A program made the translations under genes and the position numbers. DNA of 25,984 nucleotides from a virus: positions 1 to 25,984 of the IMG/VR virus record IMGVR_UViG_3300010371_000105. One strand, given 5' to 3'. Numbering within the stretch: the stretch's first letter is position 1; each line of letters begins with the position of its first letter. This document shows positions 14,463-21,627 of the stretch, piece by piece. The notes beneath the pieces were generated by a model that was not told the origin of the DNA, did no database searches, and saw only the letters and a program-made list of their open reading frames with translations.

Positions 14463-16171
14463 TGGACCTGTCGCGGCTGAAGACCACCCGGCGCATCGCC
14501 AACCTCAAGGCCGGCCGCAATGACTGGTACAAGGTCATCAAGGCGCAGGCCGTAGACCAGCCCACCCAGGTCATGGTCTACGACGAAATCGGCTGGTTTG
14601 GGGTCACAGCGCAGGACTTCATCAACGAGCTCAAGGGCGTCAGCGGGCCGATCGATCTACACCTCAACTCCCCTGGTGGGGACGTATTCGACGGTTTAGC
14701 GATCTACCAGTTCCTAGCCGGCCGAGGTGGCGTCACCGCCTACGTCGACTCGCTCGCGGCCTCGATCGCGTCGGTCATTGCGATGGCCGGATCCGAGATC
14801 GTCATGGGCCGCAACGCAGCCCTCATGATCCATGATGGCTGGGGCATGTGCGTCGGCAACGCCGCAGACATGCGCAGCGAAGCCGACCTCCTGGACCGCG
14901 TCTCCGACAACATCGCCGATGTCTACGCCAGTCGCACCGGAAAGCCCGTCGATGAGTGGCGCAAGCTGATGCTCGCCGAGTCGTGGTTCTTCGGACAGGA
15001 AGCAGTGGACGCGGGCCTGGCCGACCGGCTCGCACCCAATGCCAAGCCTCAGACGTCGTCTGCCGAATCGAACGACGACTCGGTGACCGCGGCGATGAAC
15101 GCGCACTTCGACCTGTCGGTTTTCCGCAACACGCCCGACCGGCTGAAGACGATGTACGCCAGCGCCGAACCCGTCAGGGTCGGCATTGACTACACCGCGT
15201 CCGAATCCGCCGCGGAAGATTTCGCCGCCTTTCTGCGCCAGAACATCCGGGTCCGAAACCAGGCAGACAGCGCAAAGGCCGAGCCGCCGCCGGGGCCGGA
15301 GCCGGACACTCCGACGCCCGCCGAGCCGCCTTCAATTCCACAGCCTTCCAACGAAGCCCCGGACGATACGGACCGGGGCCTTTCCATGCCCGCCGGAGGA
15401 CCCATGGGCAAGAACGAACAGCCGCCAGGCATCCCCCGGGACGACTTCAAGGCATGGCTCGAGCAGGGGATGCAGCTCGTCGAAGCCGCGACTGCCGCAC
15501 CGTCCAACGCGGGCCCCATGCACGAGCCCTACGACGGCACACACACCCATGCTCACCCGGCGTTCGGCGCCCAGGGCGAGGACGACAGCCACGAACACGA
15601 GCACACCCATAACGGCGATGCCGACCACCATCACGAACACGGTGATGACGATGGCGAAGAATCCGACGCCGACGGTGGCATGCAGAACGAGACGCCGGCA
15701 CGGGTGCTCGGCATCGAGTCGATGCCGCTGCTCGACAAGGCCCTGGCTGTGCATCACACGGACACGGTTGACGAACCGTGGGACGGGCCGGCCGCGGTCG
15801 CGGCGATGCCGAACGACGATGCGGTGCTGCGGTACTGCCACGCCTGGATGTCCGACGAAGCCGCATCCGAGACGCCGAAGGAAGGCGACGACGACGCGGA
15901 CGACAAAAAGGGCAACTACCGCTTTCCGCACCACAAGGCCAAGGGCGGACCGGCAAACATCCCCGCCTGCCGCAACGGCCTTGCACGCCTGGAGGGATCA
16001 AAGATCCCCGACTCCGACAAGCCCGGGGTGAAGGCCCACTTGCAGGCCCACCTTGACGACGCCGACAAGTCCGACGACGACGGCGCCTCCAACCACTCCC
16101 ACGAAAACCTCGGCGACGCCTGGGCGTGGGACCCCGATGAGTTCAAAAAGGCCATGGAAGGGGCCCAGTAA
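14462..16171 (+). CDS. ClpP-like head maturation protease fused to His/Asp-rich scaffold-like region
   Basis: 569 aa from the ATG in TGATG; GTG at 14459 is an alternative. Residues 35-195 are a ClpP/S14-type protease. LHLNSPGGDVFDGLAIYQF is followed by SLAASIASVIAMAG with nucleophile S101 and by LMIHDGWG with H124. After a Pro-rich linker (270-310), residues 318-569 look like a scaffold. They include a helix, a His/Asp cluster (360-397), a region with YRFPHHKAKGG and VKAHLQAHLDD, and an acidic end. An internal Shine-Dalgarno and ATG at 15404 would make the last 255 residues alone. An in-frame TTA codon lies at 14696. The protease would cleave scaffold and capsid during maturation, consistent with the capsid gene following at once. 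Confidence 0.85.
   Translation: MDLSRLKTTRRIANLKAGRNDWYKVIKAQAVDQPTQVMVYDEIGWFGVTAQDFINELKGVSGPIDLHLNSPGGDVFDGLAIYQFLAGRGGVTAYVDSLAASIASVIAMAGSEIVMGRNAALMIHDGWGMCVGNAADMRSEADLLDRVSDNIADVYASRTGKPVDEWRKLMLAESWFFGQEAVDAGLADRLAPNAKPQTSSAESNDDSVTAAMNAHFDLSVFRNTPDRLKTMYASAEPVRVGIDYTASESAAEDFAAFLRQNIRVRNQADSAKAEPPPGPEPDTPTPAEPPSIPQPSNEAPDDTDRGLSMPAGGPMGKNEQPPGIPRDDFKAWLEQGMQLVEAATAAPSNAGPMHEPYDGTHTHAHPAFGAQGEDDSHEHEHTHNGDADHHHEHGDDDGEESDADGGMQNETPARVLGIESMPLLDKALAVHHTDTVDEPWDGPAAVAAMPNDDAVLRYCHAWMSDEAASETPKEGDDDADDKKGNYRFPHHKAKGGPANIPACRNGLARLEGSKIPDSDKPGVKAHLQAHLDDADKSDDDGASNHSHENLGDAWAWDPDEFKKAMEGAQ
15356..15379 (+). other. Terminator-like hairpin inside the protease-scaffold gene
   Basis: GCCCCGG (15356-15362) and CCGGGGC (15373-15379) form a 7-bp stem with a 10-nt loop, followed by CTTTCC. 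It lies exactly in the linker between the protease and scaffold-like parts, 24 nt before the internal start at 15404. This placement resembles an old intergenic terminator. Confidence 0.45.
15404..16171 (+). CDS. Possible nested scaffold protein (internal start)
   Basis: 255 aa, in frame with the protease gene. The ATG follows GGAGGA (15395-15400) by 3 nt; a second in-frame ATG at 15386 has no such site. The product would begin MGKNEQPPGIPRDDF, contain the His/Asp-rich stretch and end with the acidic helix next to the capsid gene. The lambda C/Nu3 pair is a known case of a scaffold encoded in frame within a protease gene. Here it is inferred from the start site and domain border only. Confidence 0.4.
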   Translation: MGKNEQPPGIPRDDFKAWLEQGMQLVEAATAAPSNAGPMHEPYDGTHTHAHPAFGAQGEDDSHEHEHTHNGDADHHHEHGDDDGEESDADGGMQNETPARVLGIESMPLLDKALAVHHTDTVDEPWDGPAAVAAMPNDDAVLRYCHAWMSDEAASETPKEGDDDADDKKGNYRFPHHKAKGGPANIPACRNGLARLEGSKIPDSDKPGVKAHLQAHLDDADKSDDDGASNHSHENLGDAWAWDPDEFKKAMEGAQ

Positions 16172-17571
16172 TGACGATCACCATTCCCGAAGCCCCACAT
16201 GAGCTCGAGGAAATGCTCGCCGACGGCGCCAAGATGCAGGCCGTCGCCAAGGAGGGCAAGCTGCTGGACGTCGTCAAGGCGTACCAGAAGACCATCGCCA
16301 AGAAGGACCCGGACATCCAGTCCCAGATCCGCGAGGGCGTGCAGCTGGGCCTGGCCGAGTACCTCGACAAGCACGGCGTCGGCGAGAAGGACCGGCCGCC
16401 GGTCGACCTCAGCAACGGCCCCGCCGCCACGCCGCGGATCCGCGGCGCCGAACGCCGCGGCAAGCAGACCTCGGCGATGCGGGCACTGCACAACCACCGC
16501 GCCCCGGGCCGGAAGGTCGACGACATCTTCGTCGACTCCAGCGAGTTCTTCCAGGCCATCCACTGGGACGAGACGCGGGTCGCCCGCAACGCGGACCTGG
16601 CCAACAAGCGCGTCAAGCTCCAGGAGATCATGAACTCCTTCGGGTCCGAGGTGCCCGCCGACGGCGGGTTCCTGATCCCGGAGACCCTGCGCAGCGATCT
16701 GCTCGAGGTCGCCCTCGAGCACGCGATCGTCCGGCCCCGCGCACAGGTCATCCCGATGGAGTCGCTGCGAGTCCCGATCCCCACGATCGACTCCACCAGT
16801 AACGTCTCCTCCGTCTTCGGCGGCATCATCTGCTACTGGACCGAAGAGGCCGCGGCCCTCACCGAGTCCCAGGCCAGCTTCGGCCGCGTCGTCCTCGACG
16901 CCAAGAAGCTGACGGCCTACGCCGAAGTCCCCAACGAACTGCTCGCCGACGCCCCCGCGTTCAGCGGTTTCTTCGACGACAAGTTCCCGGCCGCCCTCGC
17001 CTGGTACGAAGACATCGGCTTCATGAACGGCACCGGCGCCGGCGAGCCCATCGGCTACGTTAACTGCCCGGCCTCCGTCCAGGTCGCCGCCGAAGCCGGA
17101 CAGCCGACCGCAACGGTCGTCTGGGAGAACCTGGTCAAGATGTACGCCAGGATGCTCCCGACCTCGCTGCAGAACGCCGTGTGGATCGCGTCCATCGATG
17201 TCTTCCCCCAGCTGGCGACGATGGCGCTGAGTGTCGGCACCGGCGGTTCCGCGGTCTGGATGGGCAACCTGCAGACCCCGGGCTCCGCCTCGCCGCCCGT
17301 GTCCATCCTCGGCCGGCCGGTCATCTTCACCGAGAAGACCCCGGCCCTCGGCACCACCGGCGACATCTCGTTCGTGGACCTGTCGTACTACCTCATCGGC
17401 GACCGGCAGATCATGCAGTCGTCCTCGAGCATCGACTACAAGTTCGCCAACGACAAGACGGCCTTCCGGATCACGGAACGCCTCGATGGGCGACCCTGGC
17501 TCGCATCCAGCATCGTGCCTCGAAATGGCGCGGGGGCCTTGAGTCCCTTCGTTCAGCTTGCGAGCCGGTAG
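16171..17571 (+). CDS. Major capsid protein, HK97 fold
   Basis: 466 aa. The ATG overlaps the upstream TAA (TAATG). Residues 1-60 are helical and charged, as in an HK97 delta/scaffold domain. After a linker the capsid fold begins near residue 155: VPADGGFLIPETLRSDLLE, then EVPNELLADAP and ITERLDGRPWLASSIVP at the end, all typical of the family. Cleavage by the upstream protease near residues 140-155 is plausible. Third-position G/C is very high, in line with strong expression. A terminator with a GCAA tetraloop lies 60 nt downstream, so much of its transcription may end there. Confidence 0.9.
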   Translation: MTITIPEAPHELEEMLADGAKMQAVAKEGKLLDVVKAYQKTIAKKDPDIQSQIREGVQLGLAEYLDKHGVGEKDRPPVDLSNGPAATPRIRGAERRGKQTSAMRALHNHRAPGRKVDDIFVDSSEFFQAIHWDETRVARNADLANKRVKLQEIMNSFGSEVPADGGFLIPETLRSDLLEVALEHAIVRPRAQVIPMESLRVPIPTIDSTSNVSSVFGGIICYWTEEAAALTESQASFGRVVLDAKKLTAYAEVPNELLADAPAFSGFFDDKFPAALAWYEDIGFMNGTGAGEPIGYVNCPASVQVAAEAGQPTATVVWENLVKMYARMLPTSLQNAVWIASIDVFPQLATMALSVGTGGSAVWMGNLQTPGSASPPVSILGRPVIFTEKTPALGTTGDISFVDLSYYLIGDRQIMQSSSSIDYKFANDKTAFRITERLDGRPWLASSIVPRNGAGALSPFVQLASR

Positions 17572-17631
17572 CAGCTACTTCGCGCCCTACTAGGGCCATC
17601 TCGATCAACCCGTTCCGGACCTGAAGGCGAC

Positions 17632-17651
17632 GCCCCGCAAGGGGCTTTTTT
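17632..17651 (+). terminator. Terminator after the capsid gene (GNRA tetraloop)
   Basis: GCCCC (17632-17636), loop GCAA and GGGGC (17641-17645) run straight into six T residues. The tetraloop is of the stable GNRA class. The short stem suggests partial read-through into the downstream structural genes. Confidence 0.75.
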
Positions 17652-17670
17652 CATGCCCGGATTCCAAGTA

Positions 17671-17698
17671 GGGGCGCGGCCCTAACCTCCCGCGCCCC
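17671..17698 (+). other. GC-rich hairpin between capsid terminator and next gene
   Basis: A perfect 9-bp stem, GGGGCGCGG (17671-17679) and CCGCGCCCC (17690-17698), with a 10-nt loop and no T-run. It may stabilise the 5' end of the following mRNA or act as a backup terminator. The remaining gap to 17770 shows only a ribosome site (GAAAGGGG). Confidence 0.45.
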
Positions 17699-17769
17699 GA
17701 GTCAGCAAGCCGGCCTCGGCATCCCGGCCCAAGTCCCTTACGCCGCAGACAGAAAGGGGCTGAATCCCC

Positions 17770-18189
17770 ATGGCAGGTATGGAAGCGCTCGGGCGCCTCG
17801 TCAACCCGATCCCGATCGCCGCCGGCGCGGCGTTCAGCATGAAGAACTGCTCCGCGGTGCTGGTGGTGTGCACCGGCAACGACACGTTCACGGTGACCGC
17901 GTCGTCTACGTTCGGCGGCAGCTACGCTTCGCCGGGCAACATCATCACCCGGTACTACACGAACACCGCGACGAACGGCACCGCGACCTGGGTCAAGGCG
18001 ACGCAGGCCGCGTCCAACGCAGTCACGATCGCCTCGGGAACCGTCGCGTTTGAGATCTTCGGGTCTCAGCTTCCCGACCCGAAGGCGTACCTGAAGGTGT
18101 CGGTCGGCGGCTCGGGCCTGGTGCAGGTCATCACTCACGACCTGACGTACCAGCGCGGCCCGGCGAACCTCGCCATCCTGGGGGCCTGA
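17770..18189 (+). CDS. Beta-rich structural protein, candidate capsid decoration
   Basis: 139 aa from ATG with GAAAGGGG about 11 nt upstream. It is Thr/Ser/Val-rich with alternating strands (VLVVCTGNDTFTVTASSTF, AVTIASGTVAFEIF) and few charges, as in beta-sandwich virion proteins. It follows the capsid gene and is followed by a second protein of the same style, coupled by a one-base overlap. Decoration or head-fibre base is the best guess from position; no family is recognised. Confidence 0.55.
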   Translation: MAGMEALGRLVNPIPIAAGAAFSMKNCSAVLVVCTGNDTFTVTASSTFGGSYASPGNIITRYYTNTATNGTATWVKATQAASNAVTIASGTVAFEIFGSQLPDPKAYLKVSVGGSGLVQVITHDLTYQRGPANLAILGA

Positions 18190-18656
18190 TGACCACCCTG
18201 ATTCAGGCCTCGGCGGTGCGGCTCATTACCGAGGGCTACCTCGTGTCGCGGACAACGGCGACGCTCCCCGCGACCGCAACCGGCAACATCTTCACCGTCA
18301 CCGGCGGCCGGATCCTGATCGTGTCGCTGGTCGGCGAGGTCACCACGGCCGTGCAGAACCAAGCGTGCACGGTCGCGATCGGCTACGCCCCGACCGTCGG
18401 CACTGGCTCGACAACGGCGCTGGGCACGGCGTCGTCGGTCATCGCCGCGCCGATCGGCACGCACATCGGGATCAACCCCGGCAGCGCCGCGGTCGTGGAC
18501 CTGTCCACGCAGGCCGGCGTGACGACTCCGGCCGGCCGGTTCCTGGTGGACGTGGGCTCGGTCACCATCACCACGTCGGCGACGAACACGGGCTCGGTGA
18601 AGTGGGACCTGATCTACGTCCCCTACGACACCAACGCCACCGTGGCGGCTGCCTGA
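18189..18656 (+). CDS. Beta-rich structural protein, candidate head decoration or fibre base
   Basis: 155 aa, ATG overlapping the previous stop. Thr, Val, Ala and Gly dominate. Strands such as NIFTVTGGRILIVSLVGEVTT near the N-terminus and RFLVDVGSVTITTSATNTGS near the end suggest a jelly-roll or other beta sandwich. A WDLIYVPYD segment closes the fold. Composition and size parallel its neighbour, so the two may form one surface complex. No catalytic residues noted. Confidence 0.55.
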   Translation: MTTLIQASAVRLITEGYLVSRTTATLPATATGNIFTVTGGRILIVSLVGEVTTAVQNQACTVAIGYAPTVGTGSTTALGTASSVIAAPIGTHIGINPGSAAVVDLSTQAGVTTPAGRFLVDVGSVTITTSATNTGSVKWDLIYVPYDTNATVAAA

Positions 18657-19051
18657 TGGCGTTGATGCAATGCCGCGGCTGCCTCACCAAGTTCGCGGTG
18701 GGGCTGCTGCGGTGCCCGCAGTGCGGAAAGGTCAGCGAACTGTTCGCGGTGCCGGAAGAAGCCATCGAGGCAGAGCAGGAGGCGAACATGCCGAAGATCA
18801 GCGTGCAGGGCGGCCCGTCGAACGCGCCCGAGGACGTCGCGGAGACCTCGGTCCCCGTTGCCGAGGATCCCGAGGCGCCGGAGCCCGAGGCCCCGGAAGC
18901 AACAGACGAGGCGCCGGCCGTAGAGTCGGAGCCGGAGAAGGCTGCCGATGAAGCCGCGTCGGCGACCGAGCAGGCCAAGCAGGAACCTGCCGCCGCGCCC
19001 GCGCCGAAGAAGCGCGCCGCGAAGAAGACGGCCGCGGCCTCGGAGTCGTAG
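18656..19051 (+). CDS. Zinc-ribbon protein fused to acidic/Lys-tailed protein
   Basis: 131 aa in a TGATG overlap. C6-x2-C9 and C20-x2-C23 form a zinc ribbon in the first 30 residues. From residue 45 the sequence MPKISVQGGPSNAPE begins a Glu/Pro/Ala-rich stretch ending in a basic PKKRAAKKTAAA tail. That second part matches, from memory, a small stand-alone actinophage protein. It also has its own AGGAGG (18777-18782) and in-frame ATG at 18788, which would give 87 aa. Probably two ancestral genes in one frame. Function unknown. Confidence 0.6.
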   Translation: MALMQCRGCLTKFAVGLLRCPQCGKVSELFAVPEEAIEAEQEANMPKISVQGGPSNAPEDVAETSVPVAEDPEAPEPEAPEATDEAPAVESEPEKAADEAASATEQAKQEPAAAPAPKKRAAKKTAAASES

Positions 19052-19112
19052 GCAAAGAAGCATTCGTTGCCCCTTTTGGCGATACCAGGTCAACCCTTAA
19101 TGGAATTCGATC

Positions 19113-19595
19113 ATGTTGCCCAGCGTTGAAAAATTAGCCGACACCATGGCCTCCAACGCAAAGCGTTCATTTAGGGGTGACCACGTGGTATTTACCGTAA
19201 CGCACGGTATGACCAAGTCTCCAACCTACGTTTCATGGCTTGAGATGCGTAGGCGTTGCCGGAGCGATCGAGACAGCGAAAAGTATCGCGACCGTGGCAT
19301 ATCGGTTTGCGAGCGCTGGGAAATCTTCGAAAACTTCCTTGCCGACATGGGTCCGCGTCCCGACGGACTCACTCTTGACCGCATCGATAACGACGGCAAC
19401 TACGAGCCCGGGAACTGCCGGTGGGCAACTCGTGAGCAACAAAATCGCAACCGGCGATGTACGAAAATCACAGAGGACGACGCGGCCTGGATTCGGGCTG
19501 GCAATGGACTCGTCTCCCACGAAATGCTTGCCGAAGCGTTAGGGATCAGCCAAACCGTCGTATCGCGCATTGCGCGAGGCCGGAACTGGGCATAA
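19113..19595 (+). CDS. HNH homing-type endonuclease with C-terminal HTH
   Basis: 160 aa. Residues 30-115 have the layout of phage HNH endonucleases: HGMTKSPTYVSWLEMRRRC, YRDRGISVCERW, then TLDRIDNDGNYEPGNCRWAT with the conserved Asp, Asn and His/Cys positions. Residues 120-158 form a helix-turn-helix (MLAEALGISQTVVSRIARGR) likely used for target binding. The region 19052-19600 is visibly richer in A/T than its surroundings, and the start at 19113 lacks a clear ribosome site; ATG 19146 is an alternative. The next gene begins one base after the stop. This points to a recently inserted selfish gene. Confidence 0.85.
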   Translation: MLPSVEKLADTMASNAKRSFRGDHVVFTVTHGMTKSPTYVSWLEMRRRCRSDRDSEKYRDRGISVCERWEIFENFLADMGPRPDGLTLDRIDNDGNYEPGNCRWATREQQNRNRRCTKITEDDAAWIRAGNGLVSHEMLAEALGISQTVVSRIARGRNWA

Positions 19596-19596
19596 C

Positions 19597-19794
19597 GTGA
19601 GCTGGTTTCAGTTGCTCGACATCTTGAAGTTCCGGGCGCAGGAGTTTCAGTACTGGGCTTCGGTGCCGCCGCTGGCGTGCCCGAGGTGCGGGGAGCCGTT
19701 GATTCCGGCACCGGAGTCTGCCGAAGTCACTCTCTTTTGCAGGTACGACTTCTGGCAGTACCCACGTGACTACGTGAGGCCGCAGATTCCGTAG
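19597..19794 (+). CDS. Small zinc-ribbon protein of actinophage structural clusters
   Basis: 65 aa from GTG, one base after the HNH stop. CPRCGEPL and a later Cys in LFCRYDFWQYPRDYVRP suggest a degenerate zinc ribbon: two Cys in the first knuckle, one in the second. The N-terminal helix (FQLLDILKFRAQEFQYWASVPP) is typical of small proteins I recall from head-tail regions of actinophages. The second knuckle keeps only one Cys, so zinc binding may be lost. Role unknown. Confidence 0.6.
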   Translation: MSWFQLLDILKFRAQEFQYWASVPPLACPRCGEPLIPAPESAEVTLFCRYDFWQYPRDYVRPQIP

Positions 19795-19857
19795 GCCCCT
19801 GACTTCGTTGCCACCTCGTCGATCTCCGCTTCCACTCGCGTAATAAAGGAGGCGGCG

Positions 19858-21627
19858 ATGAGTCTCTCCGGCAGCGGCCTGTCCGTGGACAACCGGAACC
19901 CATTGCAGGTCGCCGCGCAGATCAGCCAAGACCCATCGAGTTCACTGCCGGCACTGGCGGTTGGTGGCGACACTCAGATGGTCGGCAACCTCACGGTCAC
20001 CGGGACCATCAACGCCACCGGCGGCATCGGTGCCTGGTCTTTCGATGTGCGCAACTTCGGCGCCCACGGCAACGGACAGTCCGCTACCGACGGGTCGATC
20101 ACGTCCGGCCAGAACGTACTGACCTGCAAGTCGGCGCCATTCAAGCCAACAGACGTCGGCAAGTACGTCATGGTCAAGAACGCGCTGTCCTCCGGCGCCA
20201 CCACCCTGGTTACGACCATCACCGGCTACACGTCGCCTTCGACGGTGACGCTCGGCGCGAACGCCACGGCCACGGTGTCCGGCGACGGGCTGGTGCTGTG
20301 GGCATCGGATGACACCGCGGCAATCCAGAGGGCAATCAATGCGGCCTTCGCCTACGGGCAGATCAACGGCACCGGCGTTGTTTGGATGCCGCCGACCGGC
20401 AACGGCACGTTCTACGGCGTGGCGGGCCCGCTGATCGCAGGGGGCGCCACCAAGGCCAACGGCCAGTTGGTGATCCCGATTCAGGCGACCACCGCCGGCA
20501 AGGTCGTCTTGATCATCATGGGGGCGACGGACGGCGGCGCGACACGACACTGGGAGCAGAAGATCCCGCAGCTGTCCGGGTCGACGCTGGTGTCGTTCGG
20601 GACGTTCGCGAATGCCACCGCGCAGGCGAATGCGCTGAACGCTAACGGTCAGGCTGCGGTGATCTCCGGGCAGACCGGTGCCAACGGCTACGGGACTGAC
20701 GCGCTGCTGTACAACAACACGATCGTTCGGATGCAGAACATCCAGGTCTACACCACGCATTCGCTGAACGGCTGGACCTACGGGGCGCTCAACTTCCACG
20801 GCTTGGCCGCGTGCGCCCTGGAGAACTTCGGCTACGGCACGGCGGCGACCTACGCGCCCAACGGCGGCGACTACCAGAACCCGAACGGTTTCAGCGCGGG
20901 ACTCGCCATCGGGGTGCTACTTCCATCTGCTGGCAACAACGACAACAACCAGTTGAGGAACGTCACCTGCCACGGCGGCTACACCAGGGCCATTTTCGTC
21001 ACCGAGCACACCGAATGGGTCGGCGGCACAATCCTCTACAGCTGGTCAGGGGTGTGCCCGGTCGGGAATTACGGCGACGGTGGCAACGGCGTCGGGGCCT
21101 CACATGGCGTGTTCATCGACCAGGTGAGCATTGAGGGCTGCAACAACCAGCTGGAGATCATCGGCCCGGGACAGTCTGGCGTGGGCCCGATGCTGTCGGG
21201 GTCTTATGACACTGAGGGCCAGTCCACGATCCGCGACAACTCCGGCGGCCTGGCCGCGGCTTGTGGCGAGTTCCACGTCAAAAGCAACGGAGTGGCCGCG
21301 TCTCCGGCAGTTGGCGCGGGTACGCCGCTACAGCTGATCTGCGACTTCCAGTTCCCTGGCCCGGTGGCCAGTCCGCCTACTCTGACCATCAACACGGCGA
21401 TCCAGAACCCCTACGGACGCTGGGCCAACGTGACGCTTCAAGGCGGCACGGTCACGTCAGTGCAATTGGGTGCCCTGATGGGCGGCGCCACGGCCCCGAC
21501 TATGACCAGCGTCTACGCACAGTCCTCCGGCGCGATGCCGCTGCACACGGTGCGGGTAGGCCCGCTGGGCTGGATTCAGGTCAACGGGACGGTGACGCCG
21601 ACAACCAACACCTGGGTTCTTGAATGA
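19858..21627 (+). CDS. Beta-helix fibre protein (pectate-lyase-superfamily-like)
   Basis: 589 aa from ATG behind an ideal AAAGGAGG 6 nt upstream. FDVRNFGAHGNG (62-73) followed later by DDTAAIQRAINAAF and GVVWMPPTG is the entry signature of the pectate-lyase/GH55-type right-handed beta helix. Residues 200-480 show Gly/Asn-rich rungs (TLVSFGTFANATAQANALNA and similar). The last 90 residues look like a separate beta cap (VTLQGGTVTSVQLGAL). Such proteins bind or cleave surface polysaccharide. The location between capsid and neck genes, far from a usual tail-fibre site, suggests a head fibre. Catalytic residues cannot be assigned. Confidence 0.7.
   Translation: MSLSGSGLSVDNRNPLQVAAQISQDPSSSLPALAVGGDTQMVGNLTVTGTINATGGIGAWSFDVRNFGAHGNGQSATDGSITSGQNVLTCKSAPFKPTDVGKYVMVKNALSSGATTLVTTITGYTSPSTVTLGANATATVSGDGLVLWASDDTAAIQRAINAAFAYGQINGTGVVWMPPTGNGTFYGVAGPLIAGGATKANGQLVIPIQATTAGKVVLIIMGATDGGATRHWEQKIPQLSGSTLVSFGTFANATAQANALNANGQAAVISGQTGANGYGTDALLYNNTIVRMQNIQVYTTHSLNGWTYGALNFHGLAACALENFGYGTAATYAPNGGDYQNPNGFSAGLAIGVLLPSAGNNDNNQLRNVTCHGGYTRAIFVTEHTEWVGGTILYSWSGVCPVGNYGDGGNGVGASHGVFIDQVSIEGCNNQLEIIGPGQSGVGPMLSGSYDTEGQSTIRDNSGGLAAACGEFHVKSNGVAASPAVGAGTPLQLICDFQFPGPVASPPTLTINTAIQNPYGRWANVTLQGGTVTSVQLGALMGGATAPTMTSVYAQSSGAMPLHTVRVGPLGWIQVNGTVTPTTNTWVLE

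Noticed and set aside
19073-19101. Possible promoter TTGGCG-N17-TAATGG before the HNH gene
   Set aside because: Both boxes match consensus poorly and the region is A/T-richer by origin, so chance matches are likely.
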